This document shows, piece by piece, positions 50,218-58,117 of a stretch of DNA of 64,000 nucleotides (the first letter of the stretch is position 1; every line of letters begins with the position of its first letter). A program made the translations under genes and the position numbers. Under the pieces are notes generated by a model. The model was given only the letters and a program-made list of their open reading frames with translations. It was not told where the DNA came from and did no database searches. This DNA is from Beijerinckiaceae bacterium (lineage in GTDB: Bacteria > Pseudomonadota > Alphaproteobacteria > Rhizobiales > Beijerinckiaceae): contig CANJNI010000006.1 in the NCBI GenBank assembly GCA_947475995.1, positions 87,325 through 151,324 of the forward strand, given 5' to 3'.

Positions 50218-51386
50218 CCTGTCAGACTCAGCACGAGAATGCCGAGCGTAACTATGAGGAAATCTATCCACAAACCGCCGGAAAAAGCGAATCTTACGTA
50301 CTGCCCGGTCAGGCTCAGGATCGATCCCACACAAAAAACATTGAGGGAATTACGGCCCAGCATGGAAAACAACCGCGTTAACGGCCGCGCATATCCATGC
50401 AGAATGGTAAACGCTCCCCCAAACATTATTGCGAGAGATAATAAGTGGATGATCCGAGCGGGAGTCAAGAAGGTCTTGTCGATCGTGAAAAATAGCCAGC
50501 CCTGCTGGTCGCCGACTTCGTAGGCCCATTCGGTGAGGCCGGCCCAGGCCCCGACGGCCAGCACGGGGACAACCAGCGCCCGGGCCGTCCAGCGGTGATT
50601 CTTGATCCAGTTTCCCACCGGATTCGGCTTCGCGATCATGAACCCGAGGACGAACATGAGCTGCCAGGCGAGCGGATTGAAGAACCAGCGTCCCTCCACC
50701 GGCCATGTCGCCAGGTTGATCTCGAAGAACACCGCAGTCAGGTAGACCGCCAGCGACAGGGGCAGAAGCGCCCAGCGGGCATAGTAATCCACAATGGCGA
50801 TCAGCGGCGCGAGGCCCATCAGCACCACATAAAGCGGGAGAATGTCGAAATAGCCGAGCTGGTAGGTCAGCAGCACGAAGCCCACATGGGCCTGCACGGG
50901 GTCCTGGAAGGCCGCCGCCGCATTGTTCCATTCGAGCAGCAGCGGGGCATCCAGGATGATCGCCGCCGCCGCCACGATGGCGAGCGCCAGCATGGTGATG
51001 AGCAGCTGCGCCATGTAGATCGCCCAGGCGCGGCCGCCCAGATGCAGCAGCAGACGGGGAAAGGTGATGACCTTGTACTGGCTGTTCACCACCAGCCGCA
51101 GGGACCAGCCGGCCAGAAAGACGAACAGCTCCGCCGCATCCGAGACGCCCAGATGCCGGTGGGTGAAATTCTCGAAATAGATGCCCGGAATATGGTTGAT
51201 GAAGATCGTGATGAGCGCGAATCCACGCCAGAAGTCGATTTCGTTCGGCTTCCGGGTCCCGCCGCTGGCATAATCGTCCTTGGCGGCGCGCGCGCGTATC
51301 CAGCCGAGGAAAGGCCCGGTATTGGGGCTCCCGAAGATGCTTCGCAGAAAGCCGGGAGTTTTTGGCTTTTGGAGAAGGGAGGACAT
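50178..51386 (-). CDS. OpgC family membrane protein (acyltransferase-like)
   Basis: 402 aa from ATG 51386; GTG 51407 is an alternative. About ten TM helices. The start NEIDFWRGFALITIFINHIPG and the block RHLGVSDAAELFVFLAGWSLRL match OpgC/acyltransferase-3-type proteins, which succinylate osmoregulated periplasmic glucans. It acts in the inner membrane. SGNH hydrolase is translationally overlapping downstream. A paralogue lies at 62518-63732. Start and substrate not certain. Confidence 0.85.
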   Translation of the reverse strand: MSSLLQKPKTPGFLRSIFGSPNTGPFLGWIRARAAKDDYASGGTRKPNEIDFWRGFALITIFINHIPGIYFENFTHRHLGVSDAAELFVFLAGWSLRLVVNSQYKVITFPRLLLHLGGRAWAIYMAQLLITMLALAIVAAAAIILDAPLLLEWNNAAAAFQDPVQAHVGFVLLTYQLGYFDILPLYVVLMGLAPLIAIVDYYARWALLPLSLAVYLTAVFFEINLATWPVEGRWFFNPLAWQLMFVLGFMIAKPNPVGNWIKNHRWTARALVVPVLAVGAWAGLTEWAYEVGDQQGWLFFTIDKTFLTPARIIHLLSLAIMFGGAFTILHGYARPLTRLFSMLGRNSLNVFCVGSILSLTGQYVRFAFSGGLWIDFLIVTLGILVLSLTGWVSEWRQRLRAP

Positions 51387-51442
51387 GCGCGTGACCGAGC
51401 TAGTCACGCGAGCCTGTCAAAATCAAGACAGGACTTGTGCGG

Positions 51443-52249
51443 CTATTCGAGACGCTTGTTTTTCGAGAAGTCGTAATTGCGGCTGTAGGCCGCCTCGAAA
51501 TTGCAGGTGATCGTGCCGGAATCGTAGGTCGGGCTCAGCACTTCCGCCAGGAAGCGTTGCTGGGCGGCCCAGCCGGCCTCGGCCTGCGGCTTGCGGTAGC
51601 GGCCCGGCATGGTGTCGTTGAGCCAGCCGTGCGGCGCGCCGTTGTAGATGTGAATGTCGTAGCTCTTCTGGTGCTTTTCGAGCGTGTCGCGCAGGCGGCG
51701 CACGTCATCGACCGAGATGATGTGGTCGTCCGACCCGAAGGCGCCGAAAACCGGGCACTGTATCTTCGCGATCATGTCTTCCAGAGGCTTGGGCTGGCGC
51801 TCGGTCACCCCCCATTCGCGCTTCGAAGCGGCCCCGTACCAGACGACTGCGGCCTGAATCGGCACTTCCGATGCGAAAACCAGCGGATGACGACCGGTCT
51901 GGCAATAGCCCCCCACTGCCACGCGGCTCATGTCCGCCGCCGGAACGTCGCGAATCGAGTCGAGCGCGGCCTTGAGGTATTCCACGGCTTCCGTATCGGT
52001 CAGATCGTAGCGGGAATCGCCCTTGTTCAGGGCCTTCTTGTCCGGATGCTTGAAGAAGAAATCCGGCGCCAGAACGAAAAACCCGTCCGCCGCGCAGCGC
52101 ATCGCCAGATCGCGCGTGTGCTGCACGAGCCCGTAGCGCTCGTGCATGAAGACGTAAACCGGATGCGGACCGGGCGACAGCGGGCGGGCCATGAAGCCCG
52201 GCATGCCGTTCGACAGAAGCAGATCGCTGGAAACAACCTTGGCGGCCAT
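51443..52249 (-). CDS. dienelactone hydrolase family protein
   Basis: 268 aa from ATG 52249, preceded by GGGAGAAAAC. The nucleophile elbow is G-x-C-x-G (VAVGGYCQTGRHPL), the Cys hallmark of dienelactone hydrolases, with an acid in FGAFGSDDHIIS and His in NGAPHGWLND. It opens carboxymethylenebutenolide-type lactones in the cytosol during chloro- or hydroxy-aromatic breakdown. Eleven bases separate it from the isochorismatase-fold gene upstream, so both form a small minus-strand operon. Confidence 0.88.
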   Translation of the reverse strand: MAAKVVSSDLLLSNGMPGFMARPLSPGPHPVYVFMHERYGLVQHTRDLAMRCAADGFFVLAPDFFFKHPDKKALNKGDSRYDLTDTEAVEYLKAALDSIRDVPAADMSRVAVGGYCQTGRHPLVFASEVPIQAAVVWYGAASKREWGVTERQPKPLEDMIAKIQCPVFGAFGSDDHIISVDDVRRLRDTLEKHQKSYDIHIYNGAPHGWLNDTMPGRYRKPQAEAGWAAQQRFLAEVLSPTYDSGTITCNFEAAYSRNYDFSKNKRLE

Positions 52250-52260
52250 TGTTTTCTCCC

Positions 52261-52905
52261 TCAGGCGTGCATCAGCGCGACGGTCTGGTCCACTGTCATC
52301 ACGCGGCCCATGCGGGGGAACACGCGCTCCATGAAAAACTCGTTGTTGTTGCCGCGCGCGGAATAGCAGCAATCCTTGACGACCACGATGCCGTAGTCGA
52401 GGTCGCGCGCCGCGAAGACCGTGCTGGCGATTCCCACATCAGTCGAGCCGCCGCAGATGATGATCGTATCGATGCCGCGCACCCGCAATTGCAGGTCGAG
52501 ATCGGTCTGGAAGAAGGAATTCCAGCGGTGCTTCGGCACCACATAGTCGCCCTTCACGGGCGCAATTTCCGGGGCGATCTCGGCGTCCTTGCCGCCGCGA
52601 TGGAAGCGCGGAACGATGGGCTTGTCGGCGCTGCCGCCGGGGCCGAGATCCATATCGGTGTCCGTGAGGCGCGCCACCACGTCCGAACCGTCCTCCGCAT
52701 GGGCGCCGCTTGGATAGAAGGTCGTCATGCCGGCGTTCCGGGCCCCGGCGAGCAAACGCTGCATGTTGGGCAGGATGTTTCGCTCGGCCAGGAACTGGAC
52801 CTTTTTCGGATCGGCCGGATGAAGGTATCCGTTCAGCGCATCGAACATGATCAGGCCCGTCGTCTGGCCGGGAAGCTTCGGATTGAGCCTCGAAATGCGC
52901 GCCAT
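52261..52905 (-). CDS. isochorismatase-fold protein without the catalytic Cys
   Basis: 214 aa. Fold marks: LIMFDALNGYLHP (Asp), VPKHRWNSFFQTDLDLQLR (Lys in PKHRWNSF) and IIICGGSTDVGIASTVFAARDLDYGI. In active cysteine hydrolases the last block is ...T..CV..T..dA...G; here the Cys position is Gly (TDVGIAST). It therefore lacks the nucleophile of the D-K-C triad and cannot work as a normal amidase. True isochorismatases also lack this Cys, so pyruvate-type hydrolysis is possible. Pairs with DLH downstream and is divergent from the 53010 operon. Confidence 0.75.
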   Translation of the reverse strand: MARISRLNPKLPGQTTGLIMFDALNGYLHPADPKKVQFLAERNILPNMQRLLAGARNAGMTTFYPSGAHAEDGSDVVARLTDTDMDLGPGGSADKPIVPRFHRGGKDAEIAPEIAPVKGDYVVPKHRWNSFFQTDLDLQLRVRGIDTIIICGGSTDVGIASTVFAARDLDYGIVVVKDCCYSARGNNNEFFMERVFPRMGRVMTVDQTVALMHA

Positions 52906-53009
52906 GAAACCCTGTCTCCCTGTAAATTAGTCTCGTCTACGCATAGCGTCTCGGAGGTCCTTGCACAATTGTTCGGCTATGGTCATTCTGCCGCAAAACG
53001 GAGCACAGG

Positions 53010-53816
53010 ATGGGTCGGGGACAGTTGCAGGGGCGCGTCGCGCTGATCACAGGCGGCGGCGAGATCGGCGGGGCCATCGCGCGGCGTTTCGCGCTGGAAG
53101 GCGCGCAGATCGCAGTGGCGGACATACGCGCCGAAGCAGCCGAGGCCGTCGCCAACGACATTACGGCCGCAGGCGGAAAAGCGATCTGGTTTGAAGCCGA
53201 TACGTCGAAGCCTGCCGATTGCCAGCGCATCACGGCCGAGACCGTGACGGCCTACGGCAAGCTCACCACCTATGTGAACACGCCGGCCGCCGTGACGCCG
53301 GATTCGCTCGTCGAGGACCTGCCTGTCGAGAAATGGGAGGAGGCGCTGGCGGTGAACCTGACGGCCGCCTTCCTGATGAGCCGGCAGGCGATCCCGGCGA
53401 TCCGCAAGGCCGGCGGCGGAACCATCGTGATGGTGGCCTCGCAACTCGGGCAGATCGGCGTTCCGCTGCGGGCGGCCTATTCGACCACCAAGGCGGCGCT
53501 GATCCAGTTCACCAAATGTCTGGCGGTCGATCACGCCCACGACAACATCCGCGCCAATTCGATTTCGCCCGGCTCCATCGATACGCGGCGCACATTGCGG
53601 CGTTTTGGATCGCGAGAGGCCGCCAACAAGGTGCGCGGACCCTATCATTTGCTGGGGCGCACCGGGCAGGCTCATGAAATCGCCAATGGCGCCCTATTTC
53701 TGGCGAGCGAGGAATCCTCCTTCATGACCGGCGCGGATTTGCTGATCGATGGCGGATATCTTGCATTCAAGGGTCTCCAGCGGCCCGACGGGCCGAGTGG
53801 AACACGTGCGGAGTGA
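53010..53816 (+). CDS. SDR family oxidoreductase with altered NNAG motif
   Basis: 268 aa. TGGGEIGGAIARRF binds NAD(P), catalytic Ser in VMVASQLGQ, YSTTKAALIQF (Y..xK) and VKGDxxIDGG-like end FMTGADLLIDGGYL. The common NNAG reads YVNTPAAVT, that is N-T-P-A. The protein should still be active since Ser, Tyr and Lys are present. ATG 53010 follows CAGG. It heads a plus operon: a Bug protein, an epimerase and a cysteine hydrolase follow at short or overlapping distances. Confidence 0.82.
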   Translation: MGRGQLQGRVALITGGGEIGGAIARRFALEGAQIAVADIRAEAAEAVANDITAAGGKAIWFEADTSKPADCQRITAETVTAYGKLTTYVNTPAAVTPDSLVEDLPVEKWEEALAVNLTAAFLMSRQAIPAIRKAGGGTIVMVASQLGQIGVPLRAAYSTTKAALIQFTKCLAVDHAHDNIRANSISPGSIDTRRTLRRFGSREAANKVRGPYHLLGRTGQAHEIANGALFLASEESSFMTGADLLIDGGYLAFKGLQRPDGPSGTRAE

Positions 53817-53821
53817 TTTCA

Positions 53822-54850
53822 ATGAGCATTCATCATTTTCTTTCGTTTGGCGTTGCAGCGGCGGTGCTGGCTTCCGCGGCTGGCGCTCAGGCGCAAGCTC
53901 CCGCTGAATTCTACAAGGGCAAGACCGTCACGATGGTGATTGGCTCTGCGCCGGGCGGTGGTTACGACGCGCTCGGTCGCGCCGTGGCGCGTCATCTGCC
54001 GAAGCATATTCCGGGCAACCCGACGCTCGTGCCGCAGAACATGTCGGGCGCGGGCGGGATCATTCCCGGAAATCATCTCTATCGCGCCGCCGCCAAGGAC
54101 GGCACGGTAATTGGCACCGTGAACAATACAGTTCCGTTCGAGCCGATGTTCGGCACCAAGGAAGCCACCTACGACGCCACGCAGTTCAACTGGCTCGGAA
54201 CGCCGAGCGTCGAGATCGGCCTCGTGGCTTTGTGGAACACCTCGAAGGTCAATAACATCGACGACCTGCGCAAAATCGAGATCAACGTCGGCGCATCGGG
54301 GGCGAATTCCACTCCGAGTTTCTATGCGCGCCTGCTGAACGAAACACTCGGCGCCAAGATGAAAATCGTCGTTGGCTATCCGGGCCAGAACGAGGCGTTT
54401 CTGGCGATGGAGCGCGGCGAACTCGACGGTTATCCGAGCACGTTCTACAGCGCTCTCACTTCGACGCGGCCCGAATGGCTGCGGGACAAGAAGGTCAAGC
54501 TGATCGTCCAGTATGGACCCATGAAGCTTGCCGCCTTGCCGGATGTGCCATTCGCGCCCGATCTCCTGACAAAAGATGAGGACAAGGCCCTGCTCAACGT
54601 GGCCTTCGCGCCGCTGGCGATTGGTCGCCCGTTCCTGATGCCGCCGGGCGTTCCGGCGGACCGGGTCGCCGCTATGCGCAAGGCGTTCGAGGATGTGTTC
54701 AAGGACCCCGAATTCATTGCAGAGGCGAACAAGCTGCAGTTGAGCGTCGATACGCCGCGCACGGGCGAGCAATTGCAGAAGGAGATCGAGACCGCCTACA
54801 AGGCCCCGCCCGAACTTCTGGCGCGCCTGCGCCGCCTCGCGCAACAATGA
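53822..54850 (+). CDS. tripartite tricarboxylate transporter (Bug/TctC) family binding protein
   Basis: 342 aa from ATG 53822, with CGGAG 8 bases ahead; GTG 53813 overlaps the upstream stop but lacks a Shine-Dalgarno. Signal SFGVAAAVLASAAGAQAQA, then KGKTVTMVIGSAPGGGYDALGRAVARHL, NPTLVPQNMSGAGG, GRPFLMPPGVPADRVAAMRKAFEDVFKDP. Periplasmic carboxylate-binding protein; no TctAB carrier here. Paralogous to the 38476 protein. It is in an operon with an SDR, an epimerase and a cysteine hydrolase, whose substrate it may deliver or sense. Confidence 0.88.
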   Translation: MSIHHFLSFGVAAAVLASAAGAQAQAPAEFYKGKTVTMVIGSAPGGGYDALGRAVARHLPKHIPGNPTLVPQNMSGAGGIIPGNHLYRAAAKDGTVIGTVNNTVPFEPMFGTKEATYDATQFNWLGTPSVEIGLVALWNTSKVNNIDDLRKIEINVGASGANSTPSFYARLLNETLGAKMKIVVGYPGQNEAFLAMERGELDGYPSTFYSALTSTRPEWLRDKKVKLIVQYGPMKLAALPDVPFAPDLLTKDEDKALLNVAFAPLAIGRPFLMPPGVPADRVAAMRKAFEDVFKDPEFIAEANKLQLSVDTPRTGEQLQKEIETAYKAPPELLARLRRLAQQ

Positions 54851-54857
54851 AAGCCAT

Positions 54858-55814
54858 ATGACCACTCTCGTCACCGGAGCCGGCCTGATCGGCACATCTT
54901 TCGCTCGCCACGCCATCGCGCGCGGCGAGCATGTCGTGTTCTTCGACCCCGAGCCGCGCGAGGACTTCATCGCGTTCAAGCTCGGCAAGTCCGGGTATAC
55001 GTTCCTGCGCAAGGATGTGCGCGATCTGCCGGCGCTGGTCGCGGCGATGCAGGAGCACAAGGTCTTCAGCGTGGTGCATACGGCGGGGTTGATCGGCGGG
55101 CGCGTCGATCAATCGCTGTCTGCGGCCTTCGACATCAATCTCGGCGGCACCCGCAATGTGGCCGAAGCCGTGCGGCTGACCAGCGTTAAGCGTCTCGTGC
55201 ATATCAGCACGTTCGGCGTTTATGATTCCCGTCGTCCGCAGGACAGCCTCATCGACGAGGATTTCCCGCGCGGGGCAGGGCGCGGCTACGGCAATTTCAA
55301 GGGCGCGAAGGAACTGATCCTCGAAGCCTATGCGGCCAATTACAAATTTGAACTGATCATGTTGCGGCCCGCGAATGTGTTCGGCTTCGGGCATTTCTGG
55401 TCGGGATCATCGGGCGGCATGAAGATGCAGGCGTTGCTCGAAAGCGGGCTGGACAACAAGCCTGTGCGCATCGCGGCGGCGGATGCGGTGAACAACGAAT
55501 ATGTCTATGGGGCCGACATGGGCCGGGCGGTTGATCTGGCGGCGACCGTGGCGATGCCGCCGGTGAACATCTTCAACATCGGCAGCGGGCGCGTGACGCC
55601 CTTTGCGGAAGTCGTCGATGCCGTGCGGCAAATATTTCCCGCGTTGCAGGTCGAGGTGGAGGCGGGCAATTCAGCGAAGTCGAAGAACACCGGGCTCGAT
55701 CTGTCGCGCGCCAAAAAACATCTGGGGTGGGAGCCCGCCTTCACGATGCGGGCCGCCCTTGAGGATTATCTCGCGGAGCTGAAAGCAGCCCGTGCATTGA
55801 GGAAGACGCCATGA
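54858..55814 (+). CDS. NAD-dependent epimerase/dehydratase (extended SDR)
   Basis: 318 aa. The N-terminal TLVTGAGLIGTSFARHAIARG is the G-x-x-G-x-x-G NAD site, followed by HTAGLIGGRVDQSLSA, HISTFGVYDSRR, YGNFKGAKELILEAY (Y-x-x-x-K) and MLRPANVFGFG. Extended-SDR length. It changes stereochemistry or dehydrates a sugar-acid-like compound in the cytosol. Start ATG 54858 is 7 bases after the Bug stop, and its stop TGA overlaps the next ATG as ATGA, indicating coupled translation. Confidence 0.85.
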   Translation: MTTLVTGAGLIGTSFARHAIARGEHVVFFDPEPREDFIAFKLGKSGYTFLRKDVRDLPALVAAMQEHKVFSVVHTAGLIGGRVDQSLSAAFDINLGGTRNVAEAVRLTSVKRLVHISTFGVYDSRRPQDSLIDEDFPRGAGRGYGNFKGAKELILEAYAANYKFELIMLRPANVFGFGHFWSGSSGGMKMQALLESGLDNKPVRIAAADAVNNEYVYGADMGRAVDLAATVAMPPVNIFNIGSGRVTPFAEVVDAVRQIFPALQVEVEAGNSAKSKNTGLDLSRAKKHLGWEPAFTMRAALEDYLAELKAARALRKTP

Positions 55815-56500
55815 AGGAATGGATGAAGCAGGTTCCTCCCGACGAGGTGAAGAACTACGACAAGGCCGGATTCATGTCCGAAGCGAAGATCGGTGAACGC
55901 ACGGCGCTCATCGTGATCGACGTCACGTACGGCTTCACGGGTTCGGAAGGCCTCACGATGGATGAAGCCATCGCGGAATTTCGTCCTGCCTGCGGGCCGA
56001 TCGCGTGGGAAACGATGCCTCGCATCGCGCGCCTGATCAACATGTTCCGCGAACTCGGCAGGCCGGTCGTGTTCACGCGCGGCCATCCCTACAATGTGCT
56101 GTTCGCCGGCAAGGCGACGAAAAGCACGCGCAGCATGAAGCAGCCGCCGAAGTTCAATGAATTTCCGCCGCAGATCATGCCGCGCGAGGACGAATTCATT
56201 CTCGAAAAGACACGCGCCAGCGTGTTCTTTCAGACGCCGATGGCCAGCTATCTGGTGCAGAACCAGATCGACACGGTCATCGTGTGCGGCGTCTCGACCT
56301 CAGGCTGCGTGCGCGCTTCGGTGGTGGATTGCTTCTCGCACGGGTTCAACACGATCGTGGTGGACGATTGTTGTTTCGACCGGTCGAACTATGCGCATTG
56401 CGCCAATCTGTTCGACATGCATGCCAAATACGCCAACGTCGTGTCGCTGGACGAGCTTGAGCCGCTGATGCTTGGCAAGCAGATGCAGAAGGCGGGATAA
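55811..56500 (+). CDS. isochorismatase family cysteine hydrolase
   Basis: 229 aa. Full D-K-C triad: ALIVIDVTYGFTG (Asp), ILEKTRASVFFQTPM (Lys) and CGVSTSGCVRASVVD (Cys). It resembles N-carbamoylsarcosine amidase/nicotinamidase-type amidohydrolases of about 230 aa. It hydrolyses an amide, carbamoyl or ester bond in the cytosol. It begins inside the epimerase stop (ATGA). Contrast with the 52261 relative, where the same Cys is Gly. Last gene of the SDR-Bug-epimerase operon; a REP-like element follows. Confidence 0.9.
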   Translation: MKEWMKQVPPDEVKNYDKAGFMSEAKIGERTALIVIDVTYGFTGSEGLTMDEAIAEFRPACGPIAWETMPRIARLINMFRELGRPVVFTRGHPYNVLFAGKATKSTRSMKQPPKFNEFPPQIMPREDEFILEKTRASVFFQTPMASYLVQNQIDTVIVCGVSTSGCVRASVVDCFSHGFNTIVVDDCCFDRSNYAHCANLFDMHAKYANVVSLDELEPLMLGKQMQKAG

Positions 56501-56516
56501 TGCGGTCCACCCCCGT

Positions 56517-56620
56517 GCTTCGAGACGCATTGCTTCGCAATGCTCCTCAGCATGAGGGCTGCCGGCAACAAGGCCCTCAGAAACGCCGCAGGCGCGTCTC
56601 GAAGCAATGCGTCTCGAAGC
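56517..56620. repeat. REP-like element with 21-bp perfect inverted repeat
   Basis: Arms 56517-56537 and 56600-56620 are perfect reverse complements (GCTTCGAGACGCATTGCTTC plus one base). The left arm overlaps a further palindrome GCATTGC-TTC-GCAATGC (56527-56543), and GCGTCTCGAAGC occurs twice in direct order (56593 and 56609). CTCAGCATGAGGG and GGCCCTCAG lie between. This is the extragenic repeat style of Bradyrhizobiaceae and could end the transcripts of the two convergent flanking genes. Confidence 0.75.
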
Positions 56621-56634
56621 AGGAGGGCGCGCGG

Positions 56635-57381
56635 TTACTCCAGCTCCCAATCGGTCGGCAGATAACCGGCAGCGCGGCCCTTGCCGACGTAATAGGTCCA
56701 CAGCTTCGACACATGCGGCACGCGCTTGAACTCGCGCGAGAAGGCCGCAATGTCGGCCTCGGTCAGCGGCATGACTTTGCCGAGCATCGACGCCTGATAC
56801 ATGGTGACGGCGTTCTCGACGAAGTGAACGCAATCAACCAGCAGGGCAGGCACGGATTCAGCGGTGATGATCTGGCCGTGCGCGCGGATCTGCATCGCGT
56901 GATGCGGACCGAGCGTGTCGGCGACGGCCTTGCCGAGTTTTGAATCGCTCACATGGGACGGGTCCGGATGGATCGGCATGCCGCTGACCCAGCGGATCGA
57001 ATGGTTCTTGAGCGGCAGGAGCTTTGCGCCCTCGACCAGCGTGAAGACATTGGTGAGATCGTGGTGGAAATGCGCCACGGCGTTCACGTCAGGCCGCACG
57101 CGCAGGATCTCGCCGTGCAGGAACACTTCCGCGGGCGGGCGCGTCCCCCTGGGGCCTTCAACCACCTTGCCGTCATAGTCGCAGATCAGCAGGTCGCTCG
57201 GCTTGAGGCCGGCGCGGCTCGTCTCGAATGGCTGGATGAAATAGTGGTCGGTGCCAGGCACGCGCGAACTGACATGGCCGCTGTAGCCCATCAGGCCTTC
57301 GGCATTCAGCAACAGCGTGCAGGCGGCCACCTGTTCGCGCAGACGCAGATGGGCGGTGTCGGAATTGGAAAGAGTGGTCAT
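56635..57381 (-). CDS. class II aldolase/adducin family protein
   Basis: 248 aa from ATG 57381 (GGAAACCCC upstream). Zinc-site pattern of the family: E in VFLHGEILR, H-x-H in VAHFHHDLT and the third His in IRAHGQII. GYSGHVSSRVPGTDHYFIQP is the phosphate/substrate loop of fuculose-aldolase-like proteins. The family includes aldolases and also decarboxylases of aromatic acids such as the 3,4-dihydroxyphthalate type, which would fit a catabolic island. Cytosolic. Convergent with the cysteine hydrolase, with the REP-like element between. Confidence 0.85.
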   Translation of the reverse strand: MTTLSNSDTAHLRLREQVAACTLLLNAEGLMGYSGHVSSRVPGTDHYFIQPFETSRAGLKPSDLLICDYDGKVVEGPRGTRPPAEVFLHGEILRVRPDVNAVAHFHHDLTNVFTLVEGAKLLPLKNHSIRWVSGMPIHPDPSHVSDSKLGKAVADTLGPHHAMQIRAHGQIITAESVPALLVDCVHFVENAVTMYQASMLGKVMPLTEADIAAFSREFKRVPHVSKLWTYYVGKGRAAGYLPTDWELE

Positions 57382-57482
57382 GGGGTTTCCTGAACGAGCC
57401 ACGATGGCCATATTTTGCGAGAGGTTTAGCGGAAGGGGCGTGCGTGTCCAGAGAATTCCGGCACAGCTCCAAAGCGGCGTCG

Positions 57483-57512
57483 TTGACTTTTCTGTATATT
57501 TTCATAATATAC
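57483..57512 (+). promoter_or_regulatory. brnTA promoter overlapped by an inverted-repeat operator
   Basis: TTGACT (57483-57488), 16-base spacer, TAATAT (57505-57510). The inverted repeat GTATATT-TTCAT-AATATAC (57494-57512) covers the -10 box. Autoregulation by the BrnA antitoxin at such a palindrome is expected. The start point would fall at about 57517, the A of the brnT ATG. Confidence 0.7.
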
Positions 57513-57516
57513 AAAT

Positions 57517-57819
57517 ATGGTCGATCTTGCGAGCACCGAAGGGTTTGACTGGGATTCCGGAAATGCTCGAAAGAGCGTTGAGAAGCATGGCGTCAGTCAA
57601 GCGGAGGCAGAGCAGATTTTTTTCAACGAGCCTTTGCTTCTGCTTGAGGATGCGGCGCATAGCCGGGGCGAGTTACGCTACCATGCTCTCGGCAAGACGA
57701 ATGAGGGCCGCAGGTTGCACATAACCTTCACGTTGCGGGGTGATGGGCGCCTGATCCGGGTCATCTCCGCCCGCGACATGAGCAACAGGGAGCGAATGAT
57801 TTATGAAAAAGAATCGTGA
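57517..57819 (+). CDS. brnT: BrnT family ribonuclease toxin
   Basis: 100 aa. BrnT-like start FDWDSGNARKSVEKHGVSQAEAEQIFFNEP, then the core RGELRYHALGKTNEGRRLHITFTLRG and RVISARDMSNRERMIYE. The family consists of RelE-fold mRNases. There is no Shine-Dalgarno, and the predicted transcription start coincides with the initiator, so the toxin mRNA is probably leaderless. The antitoxin gene begins 17 bases before its end. Toxin first, antitoxin second is the usual brnTA order. Confidence 0.9.
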   Translation: MVDLASTEGFDWDSGNARKSVEKHGVSQAEAEQIFFNEPLLLLEDAAHSRGELRYHALGKTNEGRRLHITFTLRGDGRLIRVISARDMSNRERMIYEKES

Positions 57820-58063
57820 AGCCATCCCGACCTTCGCCAATGAAGCGGAGGAGCGCGCCTATTGGGAACGGACCGACTCCACTATGCATATGGACTGGAG
57901 CAAGGCCGAGCGGGTTCGCTTGCCTAATCTGAAGCCGAGTACGACGGCGATTTCGCTACGTCTGCCGGTGAGCCTGCTCGAGCAGATCAAGATCGCGGCG
58001 AACAAGCGCGATGTGCCTTATCAGTCGTTGATCAAGATGTGGCTGAGCGAGAAGGTGGGGTAG
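57803..58063 (+). CDS. brnA: BrnA family antitoxin
   Basis: 86 aa from ATG 57803 with GGGAG 10 bases ahead, inside brnT. The N-terminal part (AIPTFANEAEERAYWERTDST) wraps the toxin in this family; the C-terminal PSTTAISLRLPVSLLEQIKIAANKRDVPYQSLIKMWLSE is a ribbon-helix-helix DNA-binding domain, TAISLRLP being the beta strand. It neutralises BrnT and should bind the AT-rich palindrome at 57494-57512. Confidence 0.9.
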   Translation: MKKNREAIPTFANEAEERAYWERTDSTMHMDWSKAERVRLPNLKPSTTAISLRLPVSLLEQIKIAANKRDVPYQSLIKMWLSEKVG

Positions 58064-58093
58064 TCAGTCGGGGCAACAATCAGAGGTCCAGAC

Positions 58094-58108
58094 GGCGGCA
58101 ATGCCGCC
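58094..58108. terminator. short GC hairpin between brnA and ettA
   Basis: GGCGGC (58094-58099) and GCCGCC (58103-58108) with loop AAT, located between convergent stops. No T-run on either side, so function is doubtful. Confidence 0.25.
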
Positions 58109-58117
58109 GCCTGTCCA

